From: Fasciola hepatica
Lineage: Eukaryota; Platyhelminthes; Trematoda; Plagiorchiida; Fasciolidae
Length of the DNA: 64,000 nucleotides
Assembly (NCBI GenBank): GCA_948099385.1
Contig: CANUEZ040000183.1
Coordinates: 1,860,001 to 1,924,000 of the forward strand
Reading direction: 5' to 3'
Shown piece by piece: positions 10,557-21,960 of the stretch. Below the pieces are notes generated by a model, which was not told where the DNA came from, did not search any database, and was given only the letters and a program-made list of their open reading frames with translations. Made by a program: the position numbers and the translations under genes. Position 1 is the first letter of the stretch. Every line of letters begins with the position of its first letter.

Positions 10557-11340
10557 TTATAGAGCAGTATTCATGCAAAAGCGGGATTCGTTGATGCTGA
10601 TTACACTGTCCCGAAGACGAAAGTAGCTGAAGAGAAAAGCCACACTTATTCCAGCCTTGGCCGCTTGGACACCAGCTTGCCCAGAAAAGCTGAGGGAACA
10701 GGAGTAGCTGAGGCCCAAATCGCGGATGTTAGGTCGGCTGGCTGTTGGGGACCCGCCAAGAGTTAATGATCCAGGGGGAAATTGGAACTCGTAGGTAAGA
10801 ACCTCGCACCTATCAGCGGAAAGGTTCATCATCCAGGATCAACGCCAGCGGTCAAGTGCAGAGGGATCAGTGGAAATGCTGCAAAGAGTAAGGGTAGTAT
10901 CACTTTAATTGAAAAAGTAGGCCATCTCATGTCATCTGCAAACAAGAATGGCGTGCCATGGTAAACCAGATCCAGTGTGTCAATAAAGTACATTAGAAAT
11001 AGGACGGGACCCGGCACACGTCCGTGGTTACCGCCACTGGTAACAGGTTTAGGTTTAGAAGTATTTTCGTTGGCGAGGACCACTTCAGAACGATTAGTGA
11101 GATGAGATTTTATCCAAGAAAGCAAAGGGTCAGCAATGCCAAATGAGCTCAATTGTGTGATGAGGCGGGGGTGTGGAACACGGCCGAAAGCTTTCGACAG
11201 ACCTAGGTAGACAGTTACTAGAGCCTGCCCGATATCAACAGCCCTAGTGACTAGATCGAGGAAATCAAACTGACATGTAGTACATGATCGCGAGCTGAGA
11301 AACCCGTGCTGCTAAGACCGTTTGAACTGAGAAGCTGGGT
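10557..11340 (-). pseudogene. CR1-like reverse transcriptase (spacer element)
   Basis: On the minus strand the RT blocks appear in order: CQFDFLDLVTRAVDIGQALV, then YLGLSKAFGRVPHPRL (11215-11175), FGIADPLLSWIKSHLTNR, VTSGG and PGPVLFLMY, then HGTPFLFADDM with an intact FADD box (10943-10929), then LSADRCEVL, LGGSP, IRDLGLSYSCSLSFSGQA. This is the palm and thumb of a CR1/Jockey-superfamily RT, which copies the element RNA at the nicked target. Stops and frameshifts divide it, so it is inactive. Endonuclease and ORF1 parts lie upstream at 12100-14987. Confidence 0.8.
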
Positions 11341-12099
11341 AGTAATGCCATCTCCGACAAAAGTTTCAATTATTCTGGAAGTGATGGAGGGTGGTTTATG
11401 GGACAGTAATTATTAAGTTCGTGGCGTAGCCCTTGTTCTTTCGGGGAATGATGACTGTAAACTTTTAGTCTGACGGTATCAAACTGGATTTGAGTGACAA
11501 AGTAAATAGGTTTAGTAATGAAGGTGAAAGGTCCGATCCACCGTTAAGGATTGCAGCTGAGGGTAAACCCTCCGGTCCAGGATGCGCAGATTCTTTATAG
11601 CCTGGAATGAGCCTGCAAATAATGTTTACTTCAAACGTCAGGGTAGATAGAGAAGAGCTGGTAATAGCAAGAGGATTTGGGGGAAGCTTTGTCTGAGGCG
11701 GAGGCCATGGGATTGGTGAGATAAAGGTAAAAGGTCTCGGTTATACCAGAAGGGAAGGTGGCCGAAGTTGTTGTCGGCAACACAACGTATTGGACAGTAG
11801 CATCTATGCAGAATTCCTAGGCTTATGTAGGAGTGAACGTTTTAATGCTTTATTTGGATGCCCCAGGGTTTTGGCTTCTTCGCTGCGGAGCTGGTCCGGA
11901 TTTGGGTCCCGGATAATATCAGCAGGACTTGTTAGTCTCATGAGAATGGAGGAGTAGTGGTTTTGGAAGTGGAGTCTGCATTTTAAGGTTCTTCTGTTGG
12001 GGGGAGGTAAGTTTGGATTTCCTAGGTGAGGAGTCTTGGGCTACTGGACTAAGCTTCAAGAGGCATTGTCCGAAGCTGAGATAAAATTGGCCAGCTGCC
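11341..12099 (-). other. Endonuclease-RT linker and RT fingers, degenerate
   Basis: Expected by position to carry the RT fingers of the same element. The frame at 11919-12134 (Lys/Gln/Pro-rich) continues from the endonuclease side. No NYRP-type motif was read with confidence. Confidence 0.4.
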
Positions 12100-12780
12100 T
12101 GTTGGGGGTCGGCAGTTGGAAAAAACTGCTCCAATCTTGGTTACGGAAGAAATCGGGCAGGCGGTTCCAGTAAAAGAGTAGGGAACTGTTGGCTGGGGTC
12201 AGATAGCCTGATGGACGAGGATGGAATGTAAGATTACCTGCTGCAGCCTTATGGTCGTTACCCGGAAATTTATGCGGAACGAAGACCGAGAAGTTGGAAA
12301 AAATATGAGTGAATATAGGATCTAGGATGTTGGCCTTTCTAGTAGGGATGTTGTAGTGTTGCCCCCAGACCACAAAGTGAGTATGGGAGACAAAGTCTAT
12401 TAAGTCGGGAGGTGCTGCGATGTTCTTCAGGATATTCAAGGCCAGTTAAAATCACCGGCTATGATTTTTGCTGCCGAAAATAGTAGTGAGAGGTAATCAA
12501 ATGCTTCAACTTAAGAAGATAAGTCTGTAATAGAAGAGGGCGGGCGATAGACACAATCGGTGTGCTTGACGACAGTTGAGAACCGGATTGTAAGCCATAG
12601 AGATTCCGGAATTGAGTCGATTGTTGAATGTTTAATGGAGATTACTGAAGGGACGTGCTGTATTTACACTAGGCACCCACCTCCGCGTCTGTCAATCGTA
12701 TTTACTCCAAAAATTTTGTACCCTGAAGCAGGTTTTTGCCCGTGGGATTGTGCTCTGTGAGCCAGGTTTCAGTAATAAGG
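12100..12780 (-). pseudogene. CR1-like AP-endonuclease (spacer element)
   Basis: Minus-strand motifs in order: LITETWLTEHNP (near 12775-12745), a RRGGG-like block after a frameshift, IIAGDFNWP (about 12467-12443, preceding a stop), then ILDPIFTHIFSNFSVFVPHK and FPGNDHKAA (12270-12241). These correspond to the metal-binding Glu, the GDFN Asp/Asn pair and the SDH Asp-His of APE endonucleases that nick target DNA. Stops and frame changes make it inactive. Order and strand agree with the RT downstream. Confidence 0.8.
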
Positions 12781-13082
12781 ATGATAGCAGTACCCAAAGT
12801 TACGACATAAAGTTTAAGCTGTGAAGCTTATTAAGGATAAACCGGGACTTAAATAAGATCGGCCATAATCCCTTCATGTGGATGCGAGTATCTGGGCGAG
12901 GTAACGCAAAGGAGTTTTTGGGCGGAGAAGGAACATGGAGAGGGGCTTGAGGTGGAGCTTTCCCCGAATAGGAAGGAATGTGAGCATTGGACATCTCCGC
13001 GATAGCCGTAGGGGATTCAGCCGCGGACGACCCGTAAGTAATTAATTTCGGGTAATAATGAGATGAACGAGAAGACCTTTGA

Positions 13083-13814
13083 CTAAGTAGCCTTTCTACT
13101 CGTCCTGATTCGTGAGAATCGTCCGAAGCTCAAGTGTGGTGACAGAATAATTTGTGGTGAAAAACGTTGGTTTTCCCACTTGACAACCTTGGTACTGTTC
13201 GGCTTTGTGTGGTAGCAGCAGGCTGGATTGGGAGGGTAAGGGGTGGCTTCGCCGCCTGTCGATGTGGCTTGCCCGGGAGGAGAAGGAAAGGAATGTGCTT
13301 TGGGAAGTGAGGGTATATGAGGGTTATTTCGGGAGGTTTCATAGTTGACCTGCGGATTTGAGCTTGCTGTCAAAGGTGTGAACGACTGGCAAGCTGCTGG
13401 TATTGGAAGGTGGTTAATTAAGGCTAGAAACAAGGGAGAGATTGTGAGATTGTGTGCCACTGAGTGGTGAAAATTTACATGGATGGGGTTTGTGGATGGA
13501 TTCTGCGGTTAAAAGGATTGTAGCGGAATGGGCAACGGTGGGGCAAAACAAAAATTTTGAAATGGTAATGGAACTAAAGGGGTGAACGGTGGAGACGCGG
13601 ATGACGAGCTAGGCAGATGCAGATTTGAATAATAGCAGTGAGGTCGGTGGCTGGTACTGTCCGCATAAATGCTCGTAGAGCTGGGACTCTGCTGGGAGGA
13701 AATACGGTTTGAGAAACTTTCTATTAGGAGAACCATAGTTGTAGGCTCTGGCATTGTTGGCATCCTACGAAGGTACCTGTTTGTCTCTGATTTATGCATG
13801 ACCTGGCGGCACAA
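13083..13814 (-). pseudogene. Ser/Pro-rich linker between ORF1 and endonuclease (spacer element)
   Basis: Two consecutive minus-strand frames (13509-13814 and 13083-13460) rich in Ser, Pro, Thr and His, low in complexity. In CR1-like elements such a stretch lies between ORF1 and the endonuclease, which is its position here. There is no catalytic motif. Confidence 0.45.
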
Positions 13815-14555
13815 GGCGGTCGCTGCCTAGTTGACTACAGTTTGAGGCCTTTAATGCAGATGAGTGGCGAGTTGCCGAATTCTGAATTTGCGGCTATGGG
13901 TTTCTGTTGGTACTGACACCCTGCTTTGGAGGCTGAGTACAAATCGTTGCAAACTTCTGGCCCACTGGTGACGAGTCAGGTCACAAGGACAAGATTGTGT
14001 CCTTAGGGATGCTACTTCTTGGCGGTTTGTTTGCGGAAGTATGCCATAAGGGCTGACGAATTAAATTCGTACGAGAATGACCTGATAGAGGTTTATTGTG
14101 GTCCAGCGGGTAGGTTTTAGTCGCGGCTGGATGATGGGGACATGGAGAACCTTGGGAGAGTGATGTTATGTTGTTAGTTTAGGGAAGGTACGCTATTCAG
14201 GTAGCTGTTTCTGATACGCCGTGCTAAGCTGTCTCGCAGGACTCAGTGAATTCAAGCCCTAGGCATCTGTGACATTACTGACGAGCCTGGGGAGCTTGGA
14301 GACCGGTTGATTTGGAGGAGGCCCAGGGGTTGCCTCAAGGTCTACGTCAGACAGTTGTTGGCTGGCAGACTTTGGTTGCATAGCGTAGGTTGGGGAATTC
14401 AGGGGGTAGGTGTCTTTCTGGTGGATTCCTGCCCTGAAATTTTGGGAGAGTTCGACCTTTTCAGCCCTTCTTATCTTGATGACTTTTTGTCAGATGCTGT
14501 TCAAACGGTTTTGTATGGTGAGTTACTAGTCGTAACGCTGTTCTTATGAATAAAC

Positions 14556-14987
14556 TCATTGGCTGTCGGTTATTCCGAAAATGGGGTCATTGGTTGCGAT
14601 ACCTTTGTTTCCGTAATCTGTTACGGCTTCTATGTTGAGAAAGGCCCTATCAGAAACGTTAAATACAACGGCGTGATTAGAATTTCTTATTCGTTTTGAG
14701 ACCGCTGAGGATATACTGCCAGTAAAGTTGCACGTGGAAAACACGTTGCAGTCCGTGGTTATCATGGAGGGCTCGAGAAGTTAGGCCAGGGGTGCCAGAA
14801 TTCGGCTGGCTTCATCAGGAGCCTCAATTTGCGATTCAAGTGAGCTGATATTGGAGAGGCTGTCAGTCTTGCTGTGTGCGTCATCACGGACTTTGGTCAA
14901 GGAGACAGAGCATGGCATAGTGACTCGGAGACCAACTGCTACGCGAGTCAAAATCTTATCGGCCGGCCTGCTTTTTTGGAGTTGCAC
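14556..14987 (-). pseudogene. ORF1 fragment of the spacer non-LTR element
   Basis: Two adjacent frames. The first (14781-14987) has a short coiled-coil-like segment (SLSNISSLESQIEAPDEA) after MPCSVSLTKV. The second (14556-14765) has ISSAVSKRIRNSNHAVVFNV followed by SDRAFLNIEA, a block like those in ORF1 proteins of flatworm CR1-type elements. It probably encodes the RNA-binding partner of the Pol protein. It is frameshifted and shares its start pattern with 8576-8989, so two ORF1 remnants of related families lie in the spacer. Confidence 0.5.
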
Positions 14988-15036
14988 ACTGAGATTGTGG
15001 GCCTCGGATTACAACCTAGTTCTGTTGATTATTTAG

Positions 15037-15932
15037 CGATTGCAAAGGGCCTAGGTAAGGAACAGAGAAGATATTCTAAATGATGTCACCTAGGATGATA
15101 ACAAACAGGGTTGAGTAGGTGGTTTCACAGTATAGACAAAGAGTGATTAGGGTTTTAGCAAAAGAGGAGACAATAACTAAAAGAGGTGAATTAGCCAACA
15201 ATCGCTAAGTATTTTATAGATGGGCCCGCGAAGGATGATTTGTGGTGGGTATAGATCTAGGTATCCTAGCAAAGGTTTTTGTCGATTTTTTGAGGTAGTA
15301 AATTACGGCGGCACAGTAGAGTGTGGCAGCTATTGCCACGGACAGTTTGCTGCTTGGGAGTAAATACGTAATAACACTAGATGCTACGTAAAATCAAGCA
15401 TTAACGGTGGAAAAAGGGAAAAAACAAGACCGCCTGATATATACGTCAAGCGAACCTTGACCGATGCACAGAGTATATCGTAGGGTAAATGTGGCAGCTC
15501 GTTCATAGGCTGGGATAGTTCACAAAATTTGCGTGTAAGCTCCGGGTAGCAAATTATGGTAAAACGATTATTGGTCTTAGTTATCTTGGTGTATTTGTAG
15601 ATTGGGTCGATATTCACGCACAGGTGCAAGACCAACGAGCACTGCGCCTATACAGAACTGAGAAGTTTACATTACCCAAGAAGGACATAGAATAGTGATA
15701 GTCACTTAGCAACAGTGTGCGGATATTAAAAAGCTCTGAATTACCCTAAAACGGCGAACAGAATGCAATTCAAATGAGCCGCAAAGGATTTGGGGAAATC
15801 AAAATTTCAAAAATGAAGCAATGAGGCAGGCGGTCGAAAAATGTCACAGTAAGTCGAAACTGCCGAGTATCGAAGACCGATACGATAGGAAAGTTTGCGG
15901 AACCAATATACGCGACCCGAATGCATCGGGGG
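15037..15932. other. No recognisable gene between ORF1 relic and inverted U
   Basis: AT-rich sequence with only short frames (the longest 15384-15635, minus). It may be the 5' UTR of the minus-strand element or its pre-insertion flank. No repeat partner was found in this window. Confidence 0.4.
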
Positions 15933-16578
15933 GATGAAATGGTTCAACCTGTACAAGGCCTAAAACGAACCAGCGAAGATATGTCGGAAAATATCGGGGA
16001 TGCTGATGAGGAAGTTGCCATGATGTAATTGCAAGGGGGAAGCGTGAAAGAGTGAAGAACAAGATAATCAAGACCCATGGTGAATTATTGGAAGAGGCAG
16101 TGAGAATGGAAACCAAGTCATATTTGGCAACATATACTTATCATGATAAGATACAGGAAGTGTAAATATATATTATTCTGGCAAGCCAAGATTAGTCTCA
16201 GGGGGACTTGTTGTGGGTCTCCTAGTCATGGTCGAAGGATTTCGTTGCCTTTGGTAAAATGGCCCAGGGATACGACGGCCTGTTTTGGAGGGGGGTGATT
16301 CAAGAGGACAGTCGGATGTGGGTGGTTTAACCAGTGGTTTGCTTTGAGAGGATTGACGAGCAATAGGTGCTGTAGCAATGATAGACAGCTTGTTATCCGG
16401 GTGGAGGTCTGGAACTAAGGGCCACGGTATGTGTGAGGAGGTGAGACAGCCGGGCTCTGTTCACATGGGTTCTTGAGTGCTGATAGATAATTGCAGTATT
16501 CAGTACCATGTGAAGTGGCTTTGGCATACGGAACAGACATGCCCAAAGACGCACCTAGCTGTTCTCAGAGAAACGTGT

Positions 16579-17727
16579 GTGGCAGTAGCAGGACTGAGCG
16601 TGGGTGAAACCTGGTAACCAGATACATCACTACCAAGTGATACCATGAATGTGGTTCTCCTTCGCGTGTCCACCATCTTTAGACACCCTTGGATGGGGAG
16701 CGGCATAGCCGAATCTGGTGTTCATTTACGTGCTCTTTCGTGTTGGCCAAATTGCCTTCGATGTAAAAAGGGTCCAGTGGTGAGAAAATTCCAACAAACC
16801 CTAACGGTAGGTGTGGAGCAACATGAGGACTGTGTGCGGGTGGAAGCTGGCGGCATGGTCTTATTTACGTCAGTCATCAAAGGGTGTGGTTTTAAACGGG
16901 CAGAACAAGGGATCTGTCTTCTGTGTGATACAATACCGCTAAGTGATACAAAGATCGGGTGATTATGAAACGGAAACAGAAAGGAAGGGTAGCAATGTAG
17001 AAGGTGTTGCGGCTTGAAGTTAACGTGAACGGAACTATAGGTGGAGAAGTCGAAGTTGAAAGTTTTGATTTTTTTCCGGATATAGATTTAGTCGAAACCT
17101 CAAAGAAGTCCCCGTAGTCCTACCGCCTGACTACAATTTTTCGCATATGCTTCTTTTCAGCTGTCGGGATAGTTTGTTTTCTCTTTGTTCTGACAATAAT
17201 GTACACGAGTTTGGCCGGACACTGTTGCGGGTATACCAGTTTTCAAGGGGGTTCGAAGTAGATCGGGCCAGAGTGGCAGTCGGGATTACGTTCCAGCCGG
17301 GGACTGTAGCAGAAGTATTAAAAGAACCTACTAGCACGAAATTTTCGGGCTTGTGGGCGTAGTCTATGAAACGGATCCACTTTTTGACAGGCTGCAGGAC
17401 GAAACCCTCGGTTTTAGAATGCTTTTTCCGGCCGAGGTAATCAGTGATATATTGCTCAGCACATCCACGGAGCAGCGGAGCGTTTCAGACAAACGGCCTA
17501 GCCGCCCCAGGTGACCATTCGGTGGCCACATTCACAGGAGGATTTCTACTCCGAGGCGGATGGATGATCAGCAAATGGCTTTTGGCATGCTGAGGCCGTT
17601 TGCAATACGGGATGGACCTCAGAGTAATAAAGAATCAGCTCAGCAACCGAAACTGAAGCGGGGAGCTTGGAGGATGCGGAGGCGGAGGCGGGGTGAAAGT
17701 TGATTCTTCTGATTTCACACTTAGGTA
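16579..17727 (-). repeat. R segment, inverted copy
   Basis: Inverse of 2513-3661 and 7422-8570. Here it is flanked on both sides by U sequence. Confidence 0.9.
16645..16962 (+). other. Unassigned 105-codon frame in R (inverted copy)
   Basis: Same frame as 3278-3595 and 8187-8504, with Cys clusters near residues 33-40 and 91-94. No family recognised. Confidence 0.25.
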
Positions 17728-17755
17728 ATTTTTCTGCTCTGCTCGGCCTTGAGCC

Positions 17756-17950
17756 GTGAACGACCTAAATATCCTTGACCGAAAGAAAACATCGGTCTTT
17801 GCAGATGGCGTCAGCCTGCAGGTGCGGTCCTGCCTACAAGAGAATTGTATGCTGATGGAATTTGGTGAGCTGTCGGGAAGTTCGGTAAGCTATCACTCCT
17901 CACTGGAGCTGGCGGAAGGCCAAATGGAGTACCGGGCAAGCAGAGGTTAG
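17756..17950 (+). other. Unassigned 64-codon frame with FADG motif (inverted copy)
   Basis: Identical to 7199-7393. See that entry for the weak RT-like motif. Confidence 0.2.
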
Positions 17951-19624
17951 GCATGGTTGCTGGATTTCCCCACTCACATGATCGGGTCTGGGCTAAAAGA
18001 TTAAGGCGCCCGTTGCTTCCACAGCCAGCTTCGAGAGAAAAACATTCTGTGTATTAAACATACATGTGTTGTGGGTATTTTACAAAGAAACGGCATAGCC
18101 CATCCAGGAAATTTCCGCAGCTCATCTGTCAGCCATGTTTTCACACTTATGCACCTAGTGCTCTAAACTGCTAGGGGTGGACGGTTTTCCCCACTTTCGG
18201 AAGTGGTCATTGCCAAATTGTCTTTTCCTTAGAGTTTTGCTGATATGAGCAATAAAGGCGGAAGGTAGGAAAAGGCAAACAAGCAGAAGGGACACATGCC
18301 TGACCACCTTGGCCTTTTGCCCGCAACCTCATGTGTTTTCCGTTGCTTGGATCGATATCTGCTCCTGATGAGCTGTTGGTGATCGAGATTGATGAGTTTG
18401 GTACCAGCTGAATAAATAAAAGATCAAGATAGGAAAATGCTTACGGAATTGGGAGGGAATTGACAAAGGAACTAGATGTGGTCCAATTCCACTGGTTCTA
18501 GAGTTTATTGGGTTCAACCTAGGCCTGGTGCTATGTTTTGGGTATAGTCGCAGGCTGTCAGCACGACCAAAGAGTCCATTATTTCGGCAAGCAAGTGCGC
18601 TGATGCTTCCATGTAGCACAGACCATATTGGATAGAGCCTCAATAAAATACTAAGCCAAGTCACTTAAACAGTATTACACCCTATATTACTGGGCAGAAA
18701 AGGGATATACCCTCCTTCATGACTAGAGAATTTTAATAAGCAAATCTGAAAGGCTAGAAATTGAGGAACAGCGGTGGGACTAAGGCCATTTTCAATGTAA
18801 AGGTGAAAAGATGGTTAGATCGACAACCCCATACTGAAGGTTTTGTAAAAAACCTTTGGCTGAATAGATCCACCAGCCTAAAATTGGACACCTTCCCGAA
18901 AGGCTGGAGCCTAGAACGCGCCAAGGGAAGTCAATACTAGGAAAATGCTAACAGTGAGGTAGAATTTCAGGACCGTGACAAGCTAAACTCATAACCGTGA
19001 TTGGAGAGTGTCGGGTGGAACTTTACTTCATAGCTTGGAGTATTCTTCACGGAAGAACTCAATTCACACTGCCAGCTTAGACTGAGAGGTAGTAAATGTG
19101 GGACTTCCATGACATAAAGAGTAACGTGTTGGTGGAGAAAACCTTTTCAGTTAGTAGAGAAGGAAACACCAAGGTGGATATGAACATGCAAAAACGTGGT
19201 AGTCTTAGCCATATGGGTTCAAGGCTTAAGTGAAGGCAAAGTCCTTAAGAAGATGTAAGCGATGAGTACCACATAGGCTGTCTGGTAAGGGAAAATTGTA
19301 CATTCGCAGTGAGAACACAACCAGCTTCGGACGGGTCGGATTATATCATGAAAAAATATCCCAAATAAGATCGGGTATGGGATAAGTATGTGAGAGGTTT
19401 ACTTTCTGTGTGATTTTAGTGGACCGAAATGAGATCTGTCATCTGCCTAGCCTTCGTCGTAAGATGAGACGTCTTTCAAAAATTGAAAGGTGAACAGGTA
19501 GTGAATCTCAAGTTCTCGCACTGGGGAGTTTGGGGTAATGGGCAACCGGTTCGGTAATAAGGACGCAAAAGTGATTCGGCACCCGAAGGTTGTCTAAGAC
19601 CTCTCTTTGTTTGAGAATTTCACT

Positions 19625-19931
19625 CACCAAGGGCTGCACAGTTATCCCAGTCGCTTTAGATCTCTGGACATTCCAGGCAGGATATTATGAAGATGCTGAC
19701 TGATAGACTCATGAACAATCTTATTGTCTGTGGCGAAAAGGAGTGGGGTACCGTGGAGCAGAATGGGAATTATGTTATTGAAGTAACAGAAAAATCAGAG
19801 GATCAAGTACTCTCACTTTCGTGACCCCGCTGGTAAAGGGGGCAGGTCGAGAGAAGCCCCCTCTAACGGCAGTCACCTTTGAGGGATTCGACAAACTTGA
19901 TGCTAGCCACGCTAGGAGGTAGCCGGAGAAG
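19625..19931 (-). pseudogene. CR1-like RT palm fragment (U copy 3)
   Basis: Inverse of 5218-5524 with the same FATD substitution in the catalytic box and the same upstream deletion, so the damage predates the U duplication. Confidence 0.6.
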
Positions 19932-20004
19932 TCGTGAGCTCTGACTTAGGTTAGCCATAAAGGGCGCGGGACAAGATCAAGCGTCTTGGTCAGATGAAGG
20001 TATC

Positions 20005-20283
20005 TCACAGCGATAGATATAAAGTTATCGGAAGCCAATGTGAACAGAATGGACTCTGGTATGTTGTCTGGGGCCTGGTGAGGGAGGATATGAGGGGAAA
20101 TTTGGGGCTTATATGTACGAGTCTACCTCCATCGCGATCGGTCCCTTTCGTTCTAAGTACCTGGCAACCAGGAAGAGAAACTTGCTCAGACGGGAAGGAA
20201 TCAGTTAGCCAACATTCAGTGATGATTATGAAGTCAGGGCTCGCGGACCGAGAGATCCCCCAAAAGAACTTAATTTTACGCAC
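20005..20283 (-). pseudogene. CR1-like AP-endonuclease fragment (U copy 3)
   Basis: Identical to 4866-5144. Here the upstream part of the same retroelement continues past the U edge (20841-21295), which the left-arm copy lacks. The 195-codon frame at 19994-20581 on the other strand is its antisense. Confidence 0.65.
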
Positions 20284-20646
20284 GAAAAGAGTCGCGCCCG
20301 TGAGGAGGGAGATGTGGGCGATACTTCCAAGCGATAAAAAGCTGCTTTTTCAAAGTCCAGGGTTCGAATCTTTGCAGAAATTCCAGTGGGTTGTTTGTTG
20401 GGGGGAGACTTGGGGCAAGCCTCCACAATTGGCCCCAGGAAGTCCCTGCCAGGGTTCGTTGTTGAGGTTTCCGAGAGACATGAAAGCAACTGGGCGAAGT
20501 GTTAAGTTCGACATTTGGAAGACTAAAAGTAGGTGGGTCAAAGACGGGACCTGGGGACCTCTGTGTAGCAGTGGCACTTAAATGTATATTGCTGCTCAGG
20601 GGGAAGATTGAAGGCGACAAAGCTGTTGACGACCATGAGAGGCAGG

Positions 20647-21295
20647 TCATTTGGAGAAGTTGGTGGACTCAGACGCGCAGGCCGTGATCCAAGAGCAATG
20701 GTGTTGGCATGCTGGTGGGGACAGGCGGGTACTGTGTGACACAGAGTAATCACAGGGCTCAATGTCTATATGAGGGTGAGAAGACGAAGGGGTAGGTGAG
20801 GTCAGCCAGTCCAGGGAAGGGCTATTATTCAGAGTACATGGGTTGGATTCAGGTGGGTTAAGAGAGGAGGTTAGGGGCTCATCGAGGGTTGAATGACGTG
20901 CGGGGTTTGGGATTAAGTTTTGCGGTTTAATCCGTGGGGGTTTTCCATATTGCACAAAAAGGGATGTGACGAAGTGGGCTGGGTGATGCAGTTTATCGTA
21001 CTTGTGTAGGATCAAGGTTCCAGTAGAAGATGAACGAGATCTTTTTACCCCAAGAATAAGTGTTGGGTGGAAATGCGGTAGCTGCCTGGGAAGCTTTTGG
21101 GATAGCTGCGTAGGGCACCGGAGTATACTGATTGGCTATCGAGCGAGCATGACGTCGGGGTAGGTTTGTAGGATATCTTGCTTCTGGCTGTTCGGGAGAG
21201 GTATCCAAGTTGGGGGGGGGGCGACCGATCTTTCCGTAGTGGAAATGGTGGCGCCTGCACCCTGCTTTGGATCTGCATTCTCTAGATGGGTGCAC
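20647..21295 (-). pseudogene. Linker region of minus-strand non-LTR element, crossing the U edge
   Basis: Two overlapping frames (20993-21295 and 20647-21015) rich in Pro, Ser, His and Arg lead on the minus strand into the endonuclease fragment at 20283-20005. This is the usual Pro/Ser-rich stretch before the endonuclease in CR1-like elements. The part below 20840 is also in U copy 2; the part above is only here. So U begins inside a retroelement rather than at its end. Confidence 0.5.
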
Positions 21296-21960
21296 GGCTA
21301 CCAGGGATTAGGATGTATCGGGGTTTGCTGCGTACAGGAGCTGTCAGAGGTACAATCCAGCTCTACATCATGAGGCACGATTACTTAGGACACCTGACCG
21401 ATTTAGCCCTGTTTTTGTCAGTGTTGCCACATTTCAATAAGCCGAAAGTTATCGGAGGCAAGGCCCGTGCCCTGTACACTCCCGGTTATGAGTGATGTGA
21501 TGACTGGTGGTTGCCCGGTGAATCTCTAGCTGAAGAGAGGTTTATCAGAGATGATTCTGGTACATCAGAATAGGGGGAAGGGCTGCAGTTATGCCGCCCA
21601 GCATGCTCTTAAATAGCTTAGCAAGGAGGAAGATGCGGAAATGTATTAGAAACAGAAAACTGTTTTGTGGATTTGCTCTGTGCAGCCTCGTTATCAGACG
21701 TGGGAGGTAAGAGTTGCTACAAGCACCAAACAAGGTCCTCCTGGCTGAGTTCACTGGTCTTCTGTCAGGTTTGCTAAAGGCTGTAGCCTTGTGGAAGTTA
21801 TATATTCTACCATTAATTGAGATGCAATAGAGTCAATGAACTGCTCAGTAGCCATTAGGCAACGGGATCCCGGTAGTTTATTTAGCTGGGAGACACATAA
21901 TATAGTATTGGAATATTCCTTGACGTTGGTCGAGATGATTACATAAGGCATGGTCATAGA
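21296..21960 (-). other. Possible ORF1 region, degenerate
   Basis: Minus-strand frames 21545-21754 and 21751-21957 lie where ORF1 of the element above should be. Composition is compatible, but no ORF1 motif is clear. Confidence 0.3.

Larger units (their letters stand above)
15933..20840 (-). repeat. U repeat, copy 3 (complete 4.9 kb, inverted)
   Basis: The only complete U. Reading the minus strand from 20840 downwards it runs through the material of 4309-8574 (sum 25149) and then, without a break, through that of 3662-4307 (sum 20240), ending at 15933. Its length (4908 bp) equals the 4909-bp offset of the direct repeats, so U is a defined unit that in the left arm is cut differently. Identity is very high in the interior, lower near both ends. 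The flanks at 15932 and 20841 show no clear target-site duplication. Confidence 0.9.

Noticed and set aside
2513..20840. Penelope-like element or Helitron as the source of U
   Set aside because: No GIY-YIG endonuclease, Penelope-type RT, Rep/helicase or CTRR hairpin end was seen. The RT inside U is CR1-like and U starts in the middle of that element.
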